Assembly (NCBI RefSeq): GCF_003576645.1
Contig: NC_044929.1
Location: 19,517,622 to 19,581,621 of the forward strand
Direction of reading: 5' to 3'
DNA: 64,000 bases
Origin: Ipomoea triloba
Taxonomy: Eukaryota; Streptophyta; Magnoliopsida; Solanales; Convolvulaceae
Below are positions 1 to 11,609 of this stretch, one piece after another (position 1 is the stretch's first letter; every line of letters starts with the position of its first letter). The notes under the pieces are model-generated. The model did not search any database. It was given only the letters and a program-made list of their open reading frames with translations, and was not told the origin of the DNA. A program made the position numbers and the translations under genes.

Positions 1-300
1 ATAATGCACCCAAAGACAAAAAAAAATGCACTTAACAACAAGCTGGGTCTGTTGAATCAGCCTGTTAAAAATGTGCATTATTGAAGGCACAACAATGTAC
101 ACTCGAAGGCAAAAACAATGCACTCAATGACCAAAAATACGCATTTACGTCAAAAATTACCAAATTGCCATTGTGTGTGTGTGTGTGTGGGTGTGTTTTT
201 TTTTTTTTTTTTTTTTTTTAATTTCTTCATTATGGACGGTTGATCTGGATTTAATCAATGATTGAAATTTAACCCTATTTTTTTTTACCTAGGGACTCCT
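1..300. repeat. AATGCAC-rich repeat, TG and T tracts
   Basis: Several AATGCAC/ATGCACT words lie in 1-130, then the word CAAAAATTACCAAATTG, a TG microsatellite (about 171-195) and a T tract (about 197-218), then CGGTTGATCTGG. The same words occur near 49.26-49.38 kb, so this is probably one end of a dispersed element. No gene is seen. Confidence 0.5.
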
Positions 301-354
301 TCACAACTGGTCCGTTATATATATATAAATGGGTTCCTGTGTGGTTGGCTTTCT

Positions 355-815
355 CTAGTGCGGTTGCTTAGGTGCATGAGTTTTCTTCTTAAGGTGCGTA
401 GTTTTTCTTCTTAAGGTGCGTCGTTTGTGTGCTTCAGTGTTGAAACTTAACCTAAAGCTTTAAGTGCGTGGTTTTCTTTTTTAAGGTGTGTGACTTGTAT
501 GCTTAAGGTGCTTTAGTGTTGAAACTTAAAGTGAACTATTTTAAAACTTTAAGTGCGTGGTTTGTATTCTTAAAGTGCTTTGTTTGTGTGCTTAAAGTGC
601 GTAGTTTGTGTACTGAATGTGCACCATTTAAAACTTTAGGTGTGTGGTTTGTGTTCTTAGCTTAAGGTGCGTGGTCTGTGTACTTAAGGTGCTTTGTTTA
701 TGTGTTTAAGGTGCGTAGTTTGTATATTGAAGGTGCACCATTGAAAAACTTTAGGCGTGTGGTTTGTGTTCTTTCTTAGCTTAAGGTGCGTGTCTTGTGT
801 ACTTAAGGTGCGTTA
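355..815. repeat. Minisatellite built on CTTAAGGTGCGTGGTTTGTG
   Basis: About ten imperfect copies of a motif reading roughly CTTAAGGTGCGTGGTTTGTG are spaced irregularly, 25-60 bp apart. The reverse complement of the motif (CACGCACCTTAAG) forms a second array at 49040-49255. No coding potential is seen. Confidence 0.7.
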
Positions 816-837
816 TTTTAATGCCCTTACTAAAAAT

Positions 838-975
838 AGAAAAAGTCATGAGAAGGACTAAAAGTGTCCAAAAAACAATAGTCTGAGATGTTGAATGACA
901 AAAACGATAGTCTGGGACTAAATTTGGAATTGTCACCAAAGACAAATGACCTTGGTGGAATTAACTCTAATTATT
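838..975. repeat. One arm of a long fold-back element
   Basis: The stretch from AAAGTCATGAGAAGGACTAA to GGTGGAATTAACTC matches both arms of the fold-back at 54964-55706 (direct to 55300-55410, inverted to 54965-55080). Only one arm is present here. The bases from 976 to 1262 show no recognisable feature. Confidence 0.65.
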
Positions 976-1262
976 TGGTAATTACTAATATTGTGCAATT
1001 ATACTTTTAATTATTGTGTCCCATGTGTGCTATATGAGAGGTTGCAAGTTCGATTTTCCTTGGCAATGTCCTCCTTTTATATTTTGCACCAAGGTTTCTA
1101 ACAGCTTACGCACAAATGTAGGAATAAATATATTAAGCAGCGATTAAGTAACTAATTGATGTAGTGGCTTAATGGACAAGGGTGTATGTGGTTTAATGAA
1201 AGTTTTGAGTTTAATTCTTGTTGGTAACAACTTCTATTCATTTTTTTTTCCAACTTCTATTC

Positions 1263-2165
1263 ATTTTATTCCAAGACAACACACAAACGACAACAGTTAA
1301 ATAAAATCGTTATCTTTTATAAAAACAAGATGCACATAGACTATTGTCTTTGAGGTGTTCTGTATTAAAATGCGCTTAGTAACAACATACCAATGAGAAC
1401 GGCTAAATAAAACCGTTGTCTTTTAAAAAAATAAACGTGCGTCTTTGTAGTGATGTGTATTTAAGTGCACTTAAAGACAACACACCAACAACAACAGTTA
1501 AATAAAACCATTGTCTAAATAAATAACGGATGCACTGAGACAATGGTTTTAATAAACCGTTATCTTTGAAGTATTGTCTATTCAAGTGTGCTTAAAGACA
1601 ACACACAAACGACAACAGTTAAATAAAATCGTTGTCTTTAAAAAAAAATCGCGCAAAGACAACGATTTTAAAAAACCGTTGTCTTTATAGTGTTGTGTAT
1701 TCAAATGCACTTAAAGACAACACGCCAACGACAACGGTTATATAAAACCGTTGTCTTTTATAAAAACAAAATGCACATAGACAACGGCTTTAAAAAAATC
1801 ATTGTCTTTGAAGTGTTGTGTGTTAAAATGCGCTTAGTAACAACACACCAACGAGAACGTCTAAATAAAATCGTTGTCTTTTAAAAAAATAAACGTGCGT
1901 CTTTGTAGTGATGTGTATTTAAGTGCACTTAAAGACAACACACCAACGACAACGGTTAAATTAAACCATTGTCTAAATAAATAACGGATGCACAAAGACA
2001 ATGGTTTTAATAAACCGTTTATCTTTAAAGTGTTGTCTATTCCAGTGTGCTTAAAGACAACACATAAACGACAACGATTAAATAAAACCGTTATCTTTTT
2101 TTAAAAAATAAATAAATAAATAAACGCGCAAAGACAACGATTTTAAAATATTATTGTTCATCAAA
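1263..2165. repeat. Higher-order tandem array of GACAACGGTT repeats
   Basis: Eight monomers of about 93-124 bp begin near 1273, 1380, 1473, 1593, 1713, 1837, 1930 and 2051. Each carries AAAGACAAC followed by inverted AACCGTTGTC/GACAACGGTT words that could fold. Monomers four apart resemble each other most (offsets 440, 457, 457, 458 bp), so this is a four-monomer unit present twice. Such inverted short words are typical of subterminal regions of CACTA elements, but I see no CACTA terminus bounding the array. Confidence 0.75.
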
Positions 2166-2275
2166 TGTTTATTCTATTATTGCAGTCAACTCAACCATAC
2201 TATCAAATGTTGATTCTATTATATATTGCACTCAACTCAACCATACTATTCTATTATTGCACTCAACTCTACTAC
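2164..2275. repeat. Short tandem repeat around ATTGCACTCAACTCAACC
   Basis: Three imperfect copies of a unit of about 45 bp contain TTCTATTATTGCACTCAACT. The next 760 bp, to about 3036, contain no ORF or repeat that I can name. Confidence 0.55.
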
Positions 2276-3036
2276 TAGTACTATGACTGTCTTTGAGGTT
2301 TTGATTTACATGTTTTGATCAGACATGAGTTTGAAGCAACTGGTGTTGCAACTCTTTCAAGGCAGAAGGGATTTTACGTCACGAGGAACTCGTGATCATC
2401 AATTTCTAGCGGTACTTTAAAACAGTTTCAATAAATGCCTGGAGGTGATCTTATTATGTAAATGTCTATGTCATTATACTTAAATATGCTTAGTAAATTT
2501 TGATTTTGATATAGGCTTGTGCCCTGCGAATTCAACCGCGTTAATATCTTAGTGTCAACTTGCATTTATTTTATCTACTGCGCGTGTTATAAATACTTAA
2601 CATCAAGACCCCAGTCTCTCATAAATCTTGGATTTATCAACTGCCTCTTCACAATATTTGTGCAATGAGTATATAATTTCACTAAAGCATAATCAAGTCT
2701 TTAATTAATACATAAAGGAGGGTAATATTCTCAAAATCCTGGATAAATTTGAGAGCTCAAAGCTCTTGCAAGAGCATGAGCCATTAGATTAACATGTCTA
2801 ACAATGATATACCATATAGAACTAATAAGAGTTGAACATACAATCGCGAAAAACTAATCATGCATAAGAAACATATTCTCCAACATTGTTGAATGTCTTA
2901 CTTTTTCACCGAGTGTATTATGCTAGGTCGTTTTATATTAAGTCATTAATAACAACATCAACTAATGCATGCATAATGTTTAATAGCATTTCATATATAT
3001 TGTTGTCATAATATTTGTTTTATATGTTTATAAATT

Positions 3037-3790
3037 TGTGATCTAGTGGCACCCGGTGTCCCGGTTAACACTCTCACATGGATGATGGGTAGGGATGACA
3101 ATTTCAATCCGCCCCGCGGATATCCACCCGAATCCACTCCGCATGGGTCGAGTTTTTTTGGGTGATAGTGGGTGGTGGGTCGGGGGTGGGTCTTAAAAAT
3201 GTAAATCTGCGGTGGGTCGGGTTGGATTCGGGTTTTATGTACAAAACCCGCATAGCACCCCACCCGACCCACCATGTGTGCATACATATATATAATAGTA
3301 AAATAAATAGTACTAGTATATAGTTAATTATAAAAGTTTCAATAACTTTGGGTAACTTTTTACTATTTTTATATCTAAACAACTAAATTTATTTTTAAAA
3401 ATTAACAATTTAATTATTATATTATAATATTTCTATTATTTTATGTGTTAGTATAACTAATGAATTTTGTTGTTTAATTATGTGTAAGTAATTTTGATAT
3501 TATTTTTTGAAAAAATAATAAGTTGATAAGTGGTGGGTACCCTAGTGGGCACCCGCACCCGGTGGGGGTGGGGATGGATTCTAAAAATGTTCATCCGATG
3601 CGGGTTGGGGGTGGGGGTGGGTGGAGAAAATGAAAGGTGCGTCATCCACACCCGACCCATTGCCATCCCTAATGATGGGAGTGGTTTCGAGCCTCAGTGG
3701 AGGCGACTCTTTGTGCTTCAGTAGGTTGAGAAAGTAGCTATGAACAGATACTACATTGTAATAGAGTCAGTAGTACTCAAAAAAGTATAA
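3037..3790 (+). mobile_element. tRNA-derived SINE, interrupted by a hAT element
   Basis: The first half (3037-3089) has an A-box-like stretch near TAGTGGCACCCGG. The second half (3680-3790) has a B-box-like GGTTTCGAGCCTC and then a tail shared with other copies (GAAAGTAGCTATGAACA and TACATTGTAATAGAGTCA). The element resumes directly after the 3090-3671 insertion. Partial relatives lie at 49615-49745 (+), 54640-54792 (-), 32340-32470 (-) and 31121-31236. The layout resembles the plant Au-like SINE group. Confidence 0.65.
3090..3671. mobile_element. Non-autonomous hAT-type element nested in a SINE
   Basis: The ends are inverted repeats, TAGGGATGACAAT on the left and ATTGCCATCCCTA on the right. 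The flanks are a perfect 8-bp duplication, ATGATGGG (3082-3089 and 3672-3679), which is the hAT signature. The interior is 582 bp with GGGTGGGTCGGG-like tracts in both orientations and no transposase ORF; ORFs here are by-products of the low-complexity tracts. Confidence 0.85.
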
Positions 3791-3799
3791 ATACTAATT

Positions 3800-4397
3800 A
3801 AACTGTAGATATATTATAGTATACAACTGAATACCATACCGTTTGTAAACAAAGAAATTTGAATATTATAATATTCAAATTTCTGTTCAATATGGGTGTA
3901 TGTAGGTGCAATATCTCTGGATATATGATTCTCGTGTGAGTGCAATATCTCTGGATATATGATCCTCTGATTCTTCAATTGGATGCCTAAACACTCCATT
4001 AAAGGGCCTCCGGATTTCATGTGGCTTGATCTTCAAAGAAGGACTTGTATATATAGCTTGTTCTTCCGGGTTCATATGACTTGATCTTCAATAGGGTTTA
4101 GAGCAATATGATTGACATGGAGGAGCTTGGGGCTTTTAAAACACGAGGCTTTTATTATGATTTTTCCAAGATGTTTACATAGAAATAAAAGCTTCTATTT
4201 ATAGTTGTAGGATAGAAGAGTTTTTTTTTAAGAGTAGGATATAAGAGTTTTGATAAGTTAAAACTCTTTTGATACTATCTAATTAACAAATTAGATAATA
4301 TCAATATTATCCAAAATATATTTAAATGTACTAATATTGATAAAATATACTAATATTGATAAATAATAATATTTGTCAAATTTTTTGGGTCAACATC

Positions 4398-4451
<54 letters not shown>

Positions 4452-6027
4452 ATTCAAATATTTCAAAAAATTACATGAATCTAAATCAGACGATACCAAT
4501 AAAATTGTCGTGTAGCAACGATGGAATACTCAAATTATTGAAAGCATAGAGTCCAAACTGTAAGTCATTAATGTCGCAATCTTATACATTGGTTCTCCAT
4601 GGCCACGGCCATGCTTTTCAGCCGTTGCGACATTTAATTTTGCGATGTATTTTTCTTTCATTCCGATGGGAGTTATCTAGAATCTGGGAATTTATTGAAG
4701 CTGATTAGCTAAGCTAGCTGATATTGTTGGTCGCTGACCAAAACCAGTAGCAGTCATCCACATCACTACAAGCTTTCTCATACTGGCTGGAAAACGCATT
4801 TATTATTTCAAATCTTTGGAGATCCTTAATTTGACCAAATAATTATTTTCATAAATTCTATATCATGATCTCATTCTTTTTTTCTTTTTTTTTTTTTTGT
4901 GTTTGACAATCAAAAACAAAATTCTCTTATTAAATGTTAATGAGAAAAAAAATGAACGAACACAATTGGGTGGGACGCAATTCTAAAGGTAGGGGTCGGT
5001 CTGAAAGCCAATTGCCCTAGCTAATGTGTGGGCTGGTTCGTTAACTTTCTAATATAAACACAATCTATCAAATCAAAGTTGGTCATGAGCCTAATGCAAG
5101 ACCAAACAAAAAGACTTGTAAGAGACGGATTTACATTTTTATTTTTCAGTTCATTGGGGCATTATTGTTGAGCACAAATATAATATATAAACAGCAGTCC
5201 AACTATCAGTTTAGACTTTTAATTGAGATGGAGCACATGCTTCAATTATTATCCACTTTAAAATAAACACACATGCATTTTCAATTCCCACCCTTTAATT
5301 TTCACATTATCGTCAATAATTTCTTAATCCAGTAATTAAGACGAAAACTCAAATTTAAAGTTGGATAACGTTTAGTTCCTGTAGTATAGTGATTGTTGTC
5401 GTATTTGGTTGTTGTTAGTTGCTAATGAGTTAATGCATTGCTAGCTTTTACAGATTGATAATTATAACTGCATTTATAGCTTGTGTAGTTGAGTTACTAA
5501 ACTTAAAATGTGTATAATTGAATCATTAAATTAAACAAGTAAAAGTTTGTCACAAAAAAATTAAAGAAGTAAAATATATGTAATTGAGAAATTTTTCTAA
5601 TTTCTCCTAATAAATTCAATTGCATTACTTACATGGTACCTATTTGTATGTATTTCATTAAATTTCAAAATTAAAATAAATAAAGAAGACAATGGTAAAA
5701 TATAGAAGTAAATTATTTAAAAATGATTAAGTAATAAGAGTTTGAACTTAATAAACATTTTATGTCTTGAGGGACGGAGAAATCAATAGATTAAAATGAC
5801 AAAATTAGTAAAAAAGACAAGGAAATGTGAGAATACCTAAGGAATGTAAGGGTATCTAACATTCTCTTCAAATAGCTAAAAATCTTAGGTGAGGGCTAAG
5901 TTATATTCCATTGAAAAATTACATAACCTAAACCAAATATAAGAATCTTATATTTCTAAGAAAATATAGCATTGCTTATCTTATATAATTTGAACCAAAC
6001 ACCCGGAGTTTTCCTTTCCTCTATTAT
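3800..6027. other. AT-rich intergenic DNA, no gene seen
   Basis: A short direct repeat (TGCAATATCTCTGGATATAT, near 3908 and 3941) and a TA microsatellite (about 4403-4443) are the only clear structures. No ORF resembles a known protein. Short T, A and AT tracts occur throughout. Confidence 0.6.
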
Positions 6028-6365
6028 GCTAGTTGGATGGAAAGATGTTAGCAAATAGTTGTTAGCGAGTTTGACTAACTGCTAGCATTAGCTGATTGTA
6101 GAAAGATGTTTGGTAAATTAATTAGTTGTTAGCCGATAGCTGATTATATGCAAAATGACATTTTAAGGGTATAATTTTTTTTTTCAAAATGATGATAAAA
6201 AAATTTGCTTTGATCAATTTTTTGAATTTTAGCGTTTTCGAGCAATAAATTGTTACAAAAAGCTGATAACCAAACATTCATATTGACTGTTTAATAAGTC
6301 AAAAAGCTAATTGTGGTCAAACAAACTAAAATTGACTGATAAGCTATGTTACTAAACACGACCGA
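6028..6365. repeat. AGCTGATT-rich dispersed element, copy 1
   Basis: The sequence has TTAGCTGATTGTAGAAA near the left and CAAACATTCATATTGACTG with GTCAAACAAACTAAAATTGA near the right. A second copy in the same orientation lies at 7752-8068, and a reversed fragment at 40640-40735. It looks like a non-coding hAT-like MITE, but no clean target duplication was found. Confidence 0.55.
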
Positions 6366-7143
6366 TATGTTTTTCAACTCAAATTATACTAGAAGAAATC
6401 GAAAGAATGTCACCACTATATATATTTTACTTGTTTAATGTTTCAAGTGCATATATTTTAAGTACAATAATTCCATTGTATAAAAGTTACGAATATAAGT
6501 TTAGCAATTTATTTAATCATTTTTTCTTATGATATTATACAATGTCATCAGTTCATACTTCATAGTACATACCAAACCACAAAAAATAATGCACTGCTTA
6601 TATAATAATGCTTGTAAACTGTCTTAAAAAAAAATGCTTGTAAACCAAATCTTCATCTCTTAAAATAAAAAATACAATAAAATAAAATAAAAATTGTGAC
6701 CATTAAAATTTAAGATTTTTTTTAAGAGAGAGAAAATGACAGTTTTCTAATGAAGTTTCTAGAGAGAATATTTAACAAATGGTCTTTGATAATTCTATAC
6801 ATGTCTAAGCTGCAACAATTTTCATTGATTGGACTAAATTAGATATAAGTCCCACGCGGGTTTGAGAATTTAAGCACGGCTGAACAAACGTCAAGGTGAT
6901 GAAAACCAGTTTCCCATGGAGATTGCTGCCTCAGAGCCCTGCTAGTGTTACGGACTCAACCATGTATAAAAATTATATGTCATAAGACATTCAATTAAGG
7001 GGTAAAATGCTTATCATATTGATTTTTTCAAATGAGAGAAAATTCGAATTCCTGACCTCTCTTAAAGAACAAGAATGCACGACCACTCACGCTAATCAAG
7101 ATGATTACAAGTCACTCATTTTGGGATGATCTTATTTACATTC
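6366..7143. other. Intergenic DNA, no gene seen
   Basis: AT-rich sequence with A tracts. No coding region, RNA gene or bounded repeat is recognised. Confidence 0.5.
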
Positions 7144-7146
7144 TTA

Positions 7147-7430
7147 GGGTGTGTTTGGTTGGTGGGTTTAGGCATAAGGTATGGGTATCAAAGTTATTGT
7201 TATTGTTTGGTTGAAAGCTTTTGATAATACTCCTCATTAATTGAAAAACTCATACGCTAATGAAATAAGAGTTTCATTCTCCTTTCTCATTTCTTTCCCA
7301 ATTATTAATAATCATTCATATTCCACCCTACTACCAAACATGCCAAATACTTTCACCAAAACATATTACCATTGCCAAGTATTTGATACCCATACCGATT
7401 TTGATTCCCATGTGCGAACCAAACACACCC
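7147..7430. mobile_element. Tourist-like MITE (PIF/Harbinger), copy 1
   Basis: Terminal inverted repeats are GGGTGTGTTTGGTT and its complement AACCAAACACACCC, flanked by TTA on both sides (7144-7146, 7431-7433). The 3-bp TTA/TAA duplication and the GGGTSTGTTTGG terminus are typical of Tourist-like elements. A close copy of 301 bp lies at 44249-44549. Short ORFs inside are not genes. Confidence 0.85.
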
Positions 7431-7751
7431 TTAGTTTATTTATTTATTTAATAATTGAGGATAATTTTGTCAAATGTGGACTTTAATTAACTAAAACTAT
7501 CAAACACAAACTCATTCTATGTTTACTGCGTACTGTTTTTTATTTTGTTTCTAGAAGATTATACTAAGAATAAATTGTGAGTGGAAAGCATGAGCCATGA
7601 GGACAGGAGGTGAAAGTAAAACTCCTGTACAATTTGAGTCATTATGCTTGCCCACCAAACTTTTCCACGAACGACTTTCGTTAAGAAAATTATACTGAGT
7701 TGTTACAATTTTCTGTTTCAATAATTTATAAAATATAATTGAAGTGTTTGA

Positions 7752-8068
7752 TTAATAATTCTTAGCTGACAGTTGTTAGCTGATTGAGTTAGTGGGTTTG
7801 ATTAGTTAATAGCATTAGCTGATTGTAGAAAAATGCTTGTTAAATTAGCTGTTAGCTGATTACATACAAAATGACTTTCTCAAAAAGATGATCAAAAAAG
7901 CTACTTTGAGTAGCTTTTTGAATTTTAGCATTTAGAAACAATAAGTTGTTACAAAAAGCTAATTATTCAAACACTCATATTGACTGTTTAATCAAGTCAA
8001 ACAGCTAATAATGGTCAAAGAAGCCAAAATTGATTGATAAGCTAACTATGTTACCAAATATTGTCAAA
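7752..8068. repeat. AGCTGATT-rich dispersed element, copy 2
   Basis: It parallels 6028-6365 along its length (TTAGCTGATTGTAGAAAAA, ACAAAATGACTTT, AACACTCATATTGACTG, TGATAAGCTAACTATGTTAC). The two copies lie about 1.7 kb apart in the same orientation. Confidence 0.55.
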
Positions 8069-8119
8069 ATATTTATCATTTTAAATTAATTTTCATATAA
8101 AAATACAAATGCAAGTATT

Positions 8120-8870
8120 AAGTGAAAAAAAAAAAACAAAAATCCATGGGATGGTGGTGGTTAGATAAGTTGTGATATTGATGGGAGTATAATGTATATA
8201 GTCAGGTAGATAGCCCTAGTGTCGGTAGGGAACTGGTTAGATGGTTTGCTCCATTCACATCGGTGGGACGAGGTGCTGAACCACCACGCCAACCATATTG
8301 GTTATAGTAATGATAATTAGATATATGGGCTTGTCACGGTAAGAATGGTTACTAGAGTATATTTGATAAATGAGTATAACAGTTGAGTACAATCGTAAGC
8401 GAGTACAATGATGTTTGGTGTTAGGAAAACAGAGACCCCCCATCCTCCTACAACATGCCTACTATTTATACCACAGGTACAACAACTCTTTTTCTCTGCA
8501 TGTAACGATCTTCATGATGGTGAGCTTTGAATGTGAAGTGCAATGGAGCCGTTGGTAATAACTTCTCTCCTCAAGTGTAACGGATGGCTGTTTAACATCC
8601 TGAGCATGTCTGTCTTCTTGTGGTTCGGGTCAGGTGCTGCATGCCCAATTATCCTGTCACCAGCCCCTCTGGCCTACTCCCTAGTTTACGAGCGTAGCCG
8701 AGTCAACTAGGGAGTAATAATAGTGCAGAAGCCAGATGAATAAATTTTTAGTGCAGCCAAAAAGGTCGCCTTCCAGGAGAAGGCAACCGGAAATAAATGA
8801 TCTGTAATAACAGGTCCTTTACTGGTTCTTGAGCTTCATTGCCTCAATTTGACATGAGAGATTGATTATA
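8120..8870 (-). repeat. Moderately GC-rich block, possible LTR remnant
   Basis: The stretch is clearly less AT-rich than its flanks. On the minus strand it has a TATA-like GGTATAAATAGTAGGC near 8455-8475, reminiscent of the LTR promoter in the solo LTR at 13588-14050. No bounding TG...CA with target duplication was found, so this is only a suggestion. DNA from 8870 to 9440 shows nothing recognisable. Confidence 0.25.
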
Positions 8871-9439
8871 ATTGTCATTAAAATAAATTTTTGCAATTTT
8901 GTAAAAACGCTAGTCTAAATACTTAGTCTAAAAATGTTAGTCTAAATAAATATTACTTTTGGTTTGAATTTTTCTAAGTCTTTTTAGTTCTCTTTCGAGT
9001 AGCATTGTCATTATATTGTCTTCACCTTCAGTACTTTTTTTCCTTTTTTTTTATTTGTTCGTAATGTGTTATGTGCAATTGGGTTACTGTCATATTATGC
9101 AATAACCCGTGCAAGGAGGCCTATTATGTATGCATATGTGAGGCATACCCTAGGATGAAATCTATATTGATGTTATATATCCAAGTCTAGGATGAATTTA
9201 ATATTTACAAATATTGGGTTTAAATGCGCCTGAAACAACGTTCTTTACAAACGAGATAGAGGCGCAAGAATATACTACGGTCATCTTCCTTACTCTACAA
9301 CTAATTAATTATCCTTGTCGTAAATGATTTTGTATTTGTAGATTTTTTAACTCTATCATTTAGAACTACCCATTTACTATATAACATGCTCATTTATGTT
9401 ATTCATTCTTTTTACAAGCTTGCAATAATCAAATACATT

Positions 9440-10345
9440 TGCCTGATGTTAGTGAATGCACTATTACGTGGTTCTCCATTCAAATCGACTCTTCACAAAT
9501 TACGGTATAAGAATCTAATTTTTGTGTTATATATTTAAATTGTTTAATACATTCAAAACAATTCGCCGATCCCGATCTTACCTATACTGTACTATATATT
9601 TTTTTTCAGCGTATGAAAATTCCTGATTGTATGCATCGTCATCTAATGCAACATTTTACAACAAAAATAATTTTGTTGCATTACACTGAGGCAATAGAAG
9701 TTTCAGTCGAAAATATGCACTTTACATCAGACATTTGTGATTTCATGATTGAAAATCATTTATTTCCTAGAGACATTGTGGTTTTCGACATCGGGGTTTT
9801 TTCAAGTTTTAAACTTTATTCTATAAGAGCTCCTCCTACAAGCCGCGGAGAATTAATATGGCCCATCCGTCAGCCATCGTCTAATTGAAATCGGTAACAT
9901 AACACTATATTTCATACAATTATATGTTTATTTATTTTTAACTACATATATTAATCGTAATTTCTTTAAATATTAGGACAAATAAATATGGGCGCAAGAT
10001 CTTCAATACCACCAAGATTTGAGTTTGAGCAACTAGAGCGATGTAGTTCTTTGTATACAGATTTCTGTACATTTGGAGCAGTAAGCACATTATATACATT
10101 TACTAACCGATTCCAACGATATCATTAGTTACCAACATCTTCTTACTCAACTGTAGCATGATCGATTGTGTGAGTTTCTCAACGACGCCAATGTCTTAGA
10201 CGGACGACCGCTTCAAATTATAGTCGAGGATAGAAAGCTACAACTCTACTTCGATCAAACATTCTACATTGAATAGTGGGAGCAAATAACTAATCATTTT
10301 GAGATTAAAGTGGATGATGAGGTTGTATGCTTCAATATAGATGGC
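9440..10345 (+). pseudogene. Decayed gene fragment with two B3-like domains
   Basis: The open stretch 9613-9885 encodes a segment starting MKIPDCMHRHL and including ENHLFPRDIVVFD, which resembles the C-terminal half of a plant B3 DNA-binding domain (a GD..VF-type ending). After a 69-bp non-coding step, 9988-10080 reads MGARSSIPPRFEF and ends at a GTAAGC donor. A TGTAG acceptor near 10155 opens a further stretch with EDRKLQLYFDQTF, a TAG at about 10276, then WEQITNHFEIKVDDEVVCF. That last part again has the B3 layout (W..F, then GD/DD..VCF). The TAG and the lack of a start or end point to a pseudogene of a REM-like gene. The B3 assignment rests on motif memory and is tentative. Confidence 0.4.
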
Positions 10346-10846
10346 AACGTATGTCTGTCGATCTCCCTTCTTCTCTATCGAAGCCTCTGCATTTTTTTTT
10401 CTTCAGCCGACGCCTTGTTTATTTTCCCAGCCGTGTATATTCTTGAAGGCCAATTAGATGGCTTAGGTTTCGGCCCCCTCCTTTTTTCGGGCCAAACAAT
10501 AATAACAATTTAATAATGGTCCATTTGACATTTCTTTTCAAGTATGGACATCAGTTATAAAATATTTTTTGGACCTATTTTTTTTAGCCCTTATATATTC
10601 ATTATTTTGGGTCTATTATTCCTCCCAAATTATATTACATCAAGGATTTCTGTGGAATAATAAAATACTTCAAATTTTTTCTTGAAGCCCAGGCTCCTTA
10701 ATTGAAAATTAGGCCTATTATTGTTGTTAGGCTCAATTAACATATCAAGGTGATAAGATTATTTTGCTAGATCCATTAATTTGGGCCTCTTAGATTATTT
10801 AAGGTATTTGGATTAACCTCAAATCTACGCCTACTCATATATTTAA

Positions 10847-11116
10847 GGGAAAATTGAAATTTATGCCCCTCCATAATATGTCAATTATCAATGTCACCTT
10901 GAATTATTGTGGTGTAAATATTGCCCATCAATTTTCAAAAACGGTACATATATTGCCCCTCCCGTGGTGGAAATACTGCCCCTCCTTCGTTACGGGAGAG
11001 GCAATATATATATGTACCGTTTTTTAAAATTGAGGGGCAACATTTACACCACTAATAATTCAGGGGTGACATTGATACTTGGCATATTATGGAGGGGCAA
11101 AAATTACAATTTTCCC
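10847..11116. mobile_element. Fold-back MITE with 9-bp duplication
   Basis: The ends are GGGAAAATTG and CAATTTTCCC, and most of the 270 bp folds on itself (GCCCCTCCATAATATG against CATATTATGGAGGGGC). The target duplication TATATTTAA is perfect (10838-10846, 11117-11125), pointing to a Mutator-like element. A related copy is nested in the element at 11610-12477. Confidence 0.85.
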
Positions 11117-11125
11117 TATATTTAA

Positions 11126-11609
11126 TTGTTATGATTGTGCAATTTGTTTACTTTATATGAGTTCATATGCACATTATATTCAATTAGCATAATATATAGT
11201 TTGATTATTATGCGACTTCTAAATTATTCTTTAGAAGTAGATCCTAGTTTTTTAGCCAACTGTAGTATATACAGATCTTTTTTAAGAAAAATATAGATCT
11301 TGGCTGCTATCACCAAGTGTGGATTCACCTAGCTTGGTTTTAACGAGGGCAATTACTTGGATGTCCACGGATGATGAGGCCTTGGAAGCTAAAAACCCTA
11401 CTTTTTCATCGCCACCATTTGAACCATGACCTAAAATGAATATCTTCTTGAAAAGGACCCCGATACCTTATAAATATCTCTGAAGGATAGTTTTGACTAG
11501 CAAAAATCAACTGGTCATTTCTAAAGCACAATTTAATTGACTTAGAGCTTTCATGATTTTTAGTCAGTGACTAAATCTAAATCAACTATACACAAAGTTG
11601 TGTCACAAA
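11126..11609. other. Intergenic DNA, no gene seen
   Basis: No ORF, RNA gene or repeat with recognisable ends was found. Confidence 0.5.

Noticed and set aside
3006..3724. Overlapping ORFs with GGGTGGGT-derived Pro/Gly-rich peptides
   Set aside because: They lie in the hAT-type element, are open on both strands because of GC-rich low complexity, and show no transposase motif.
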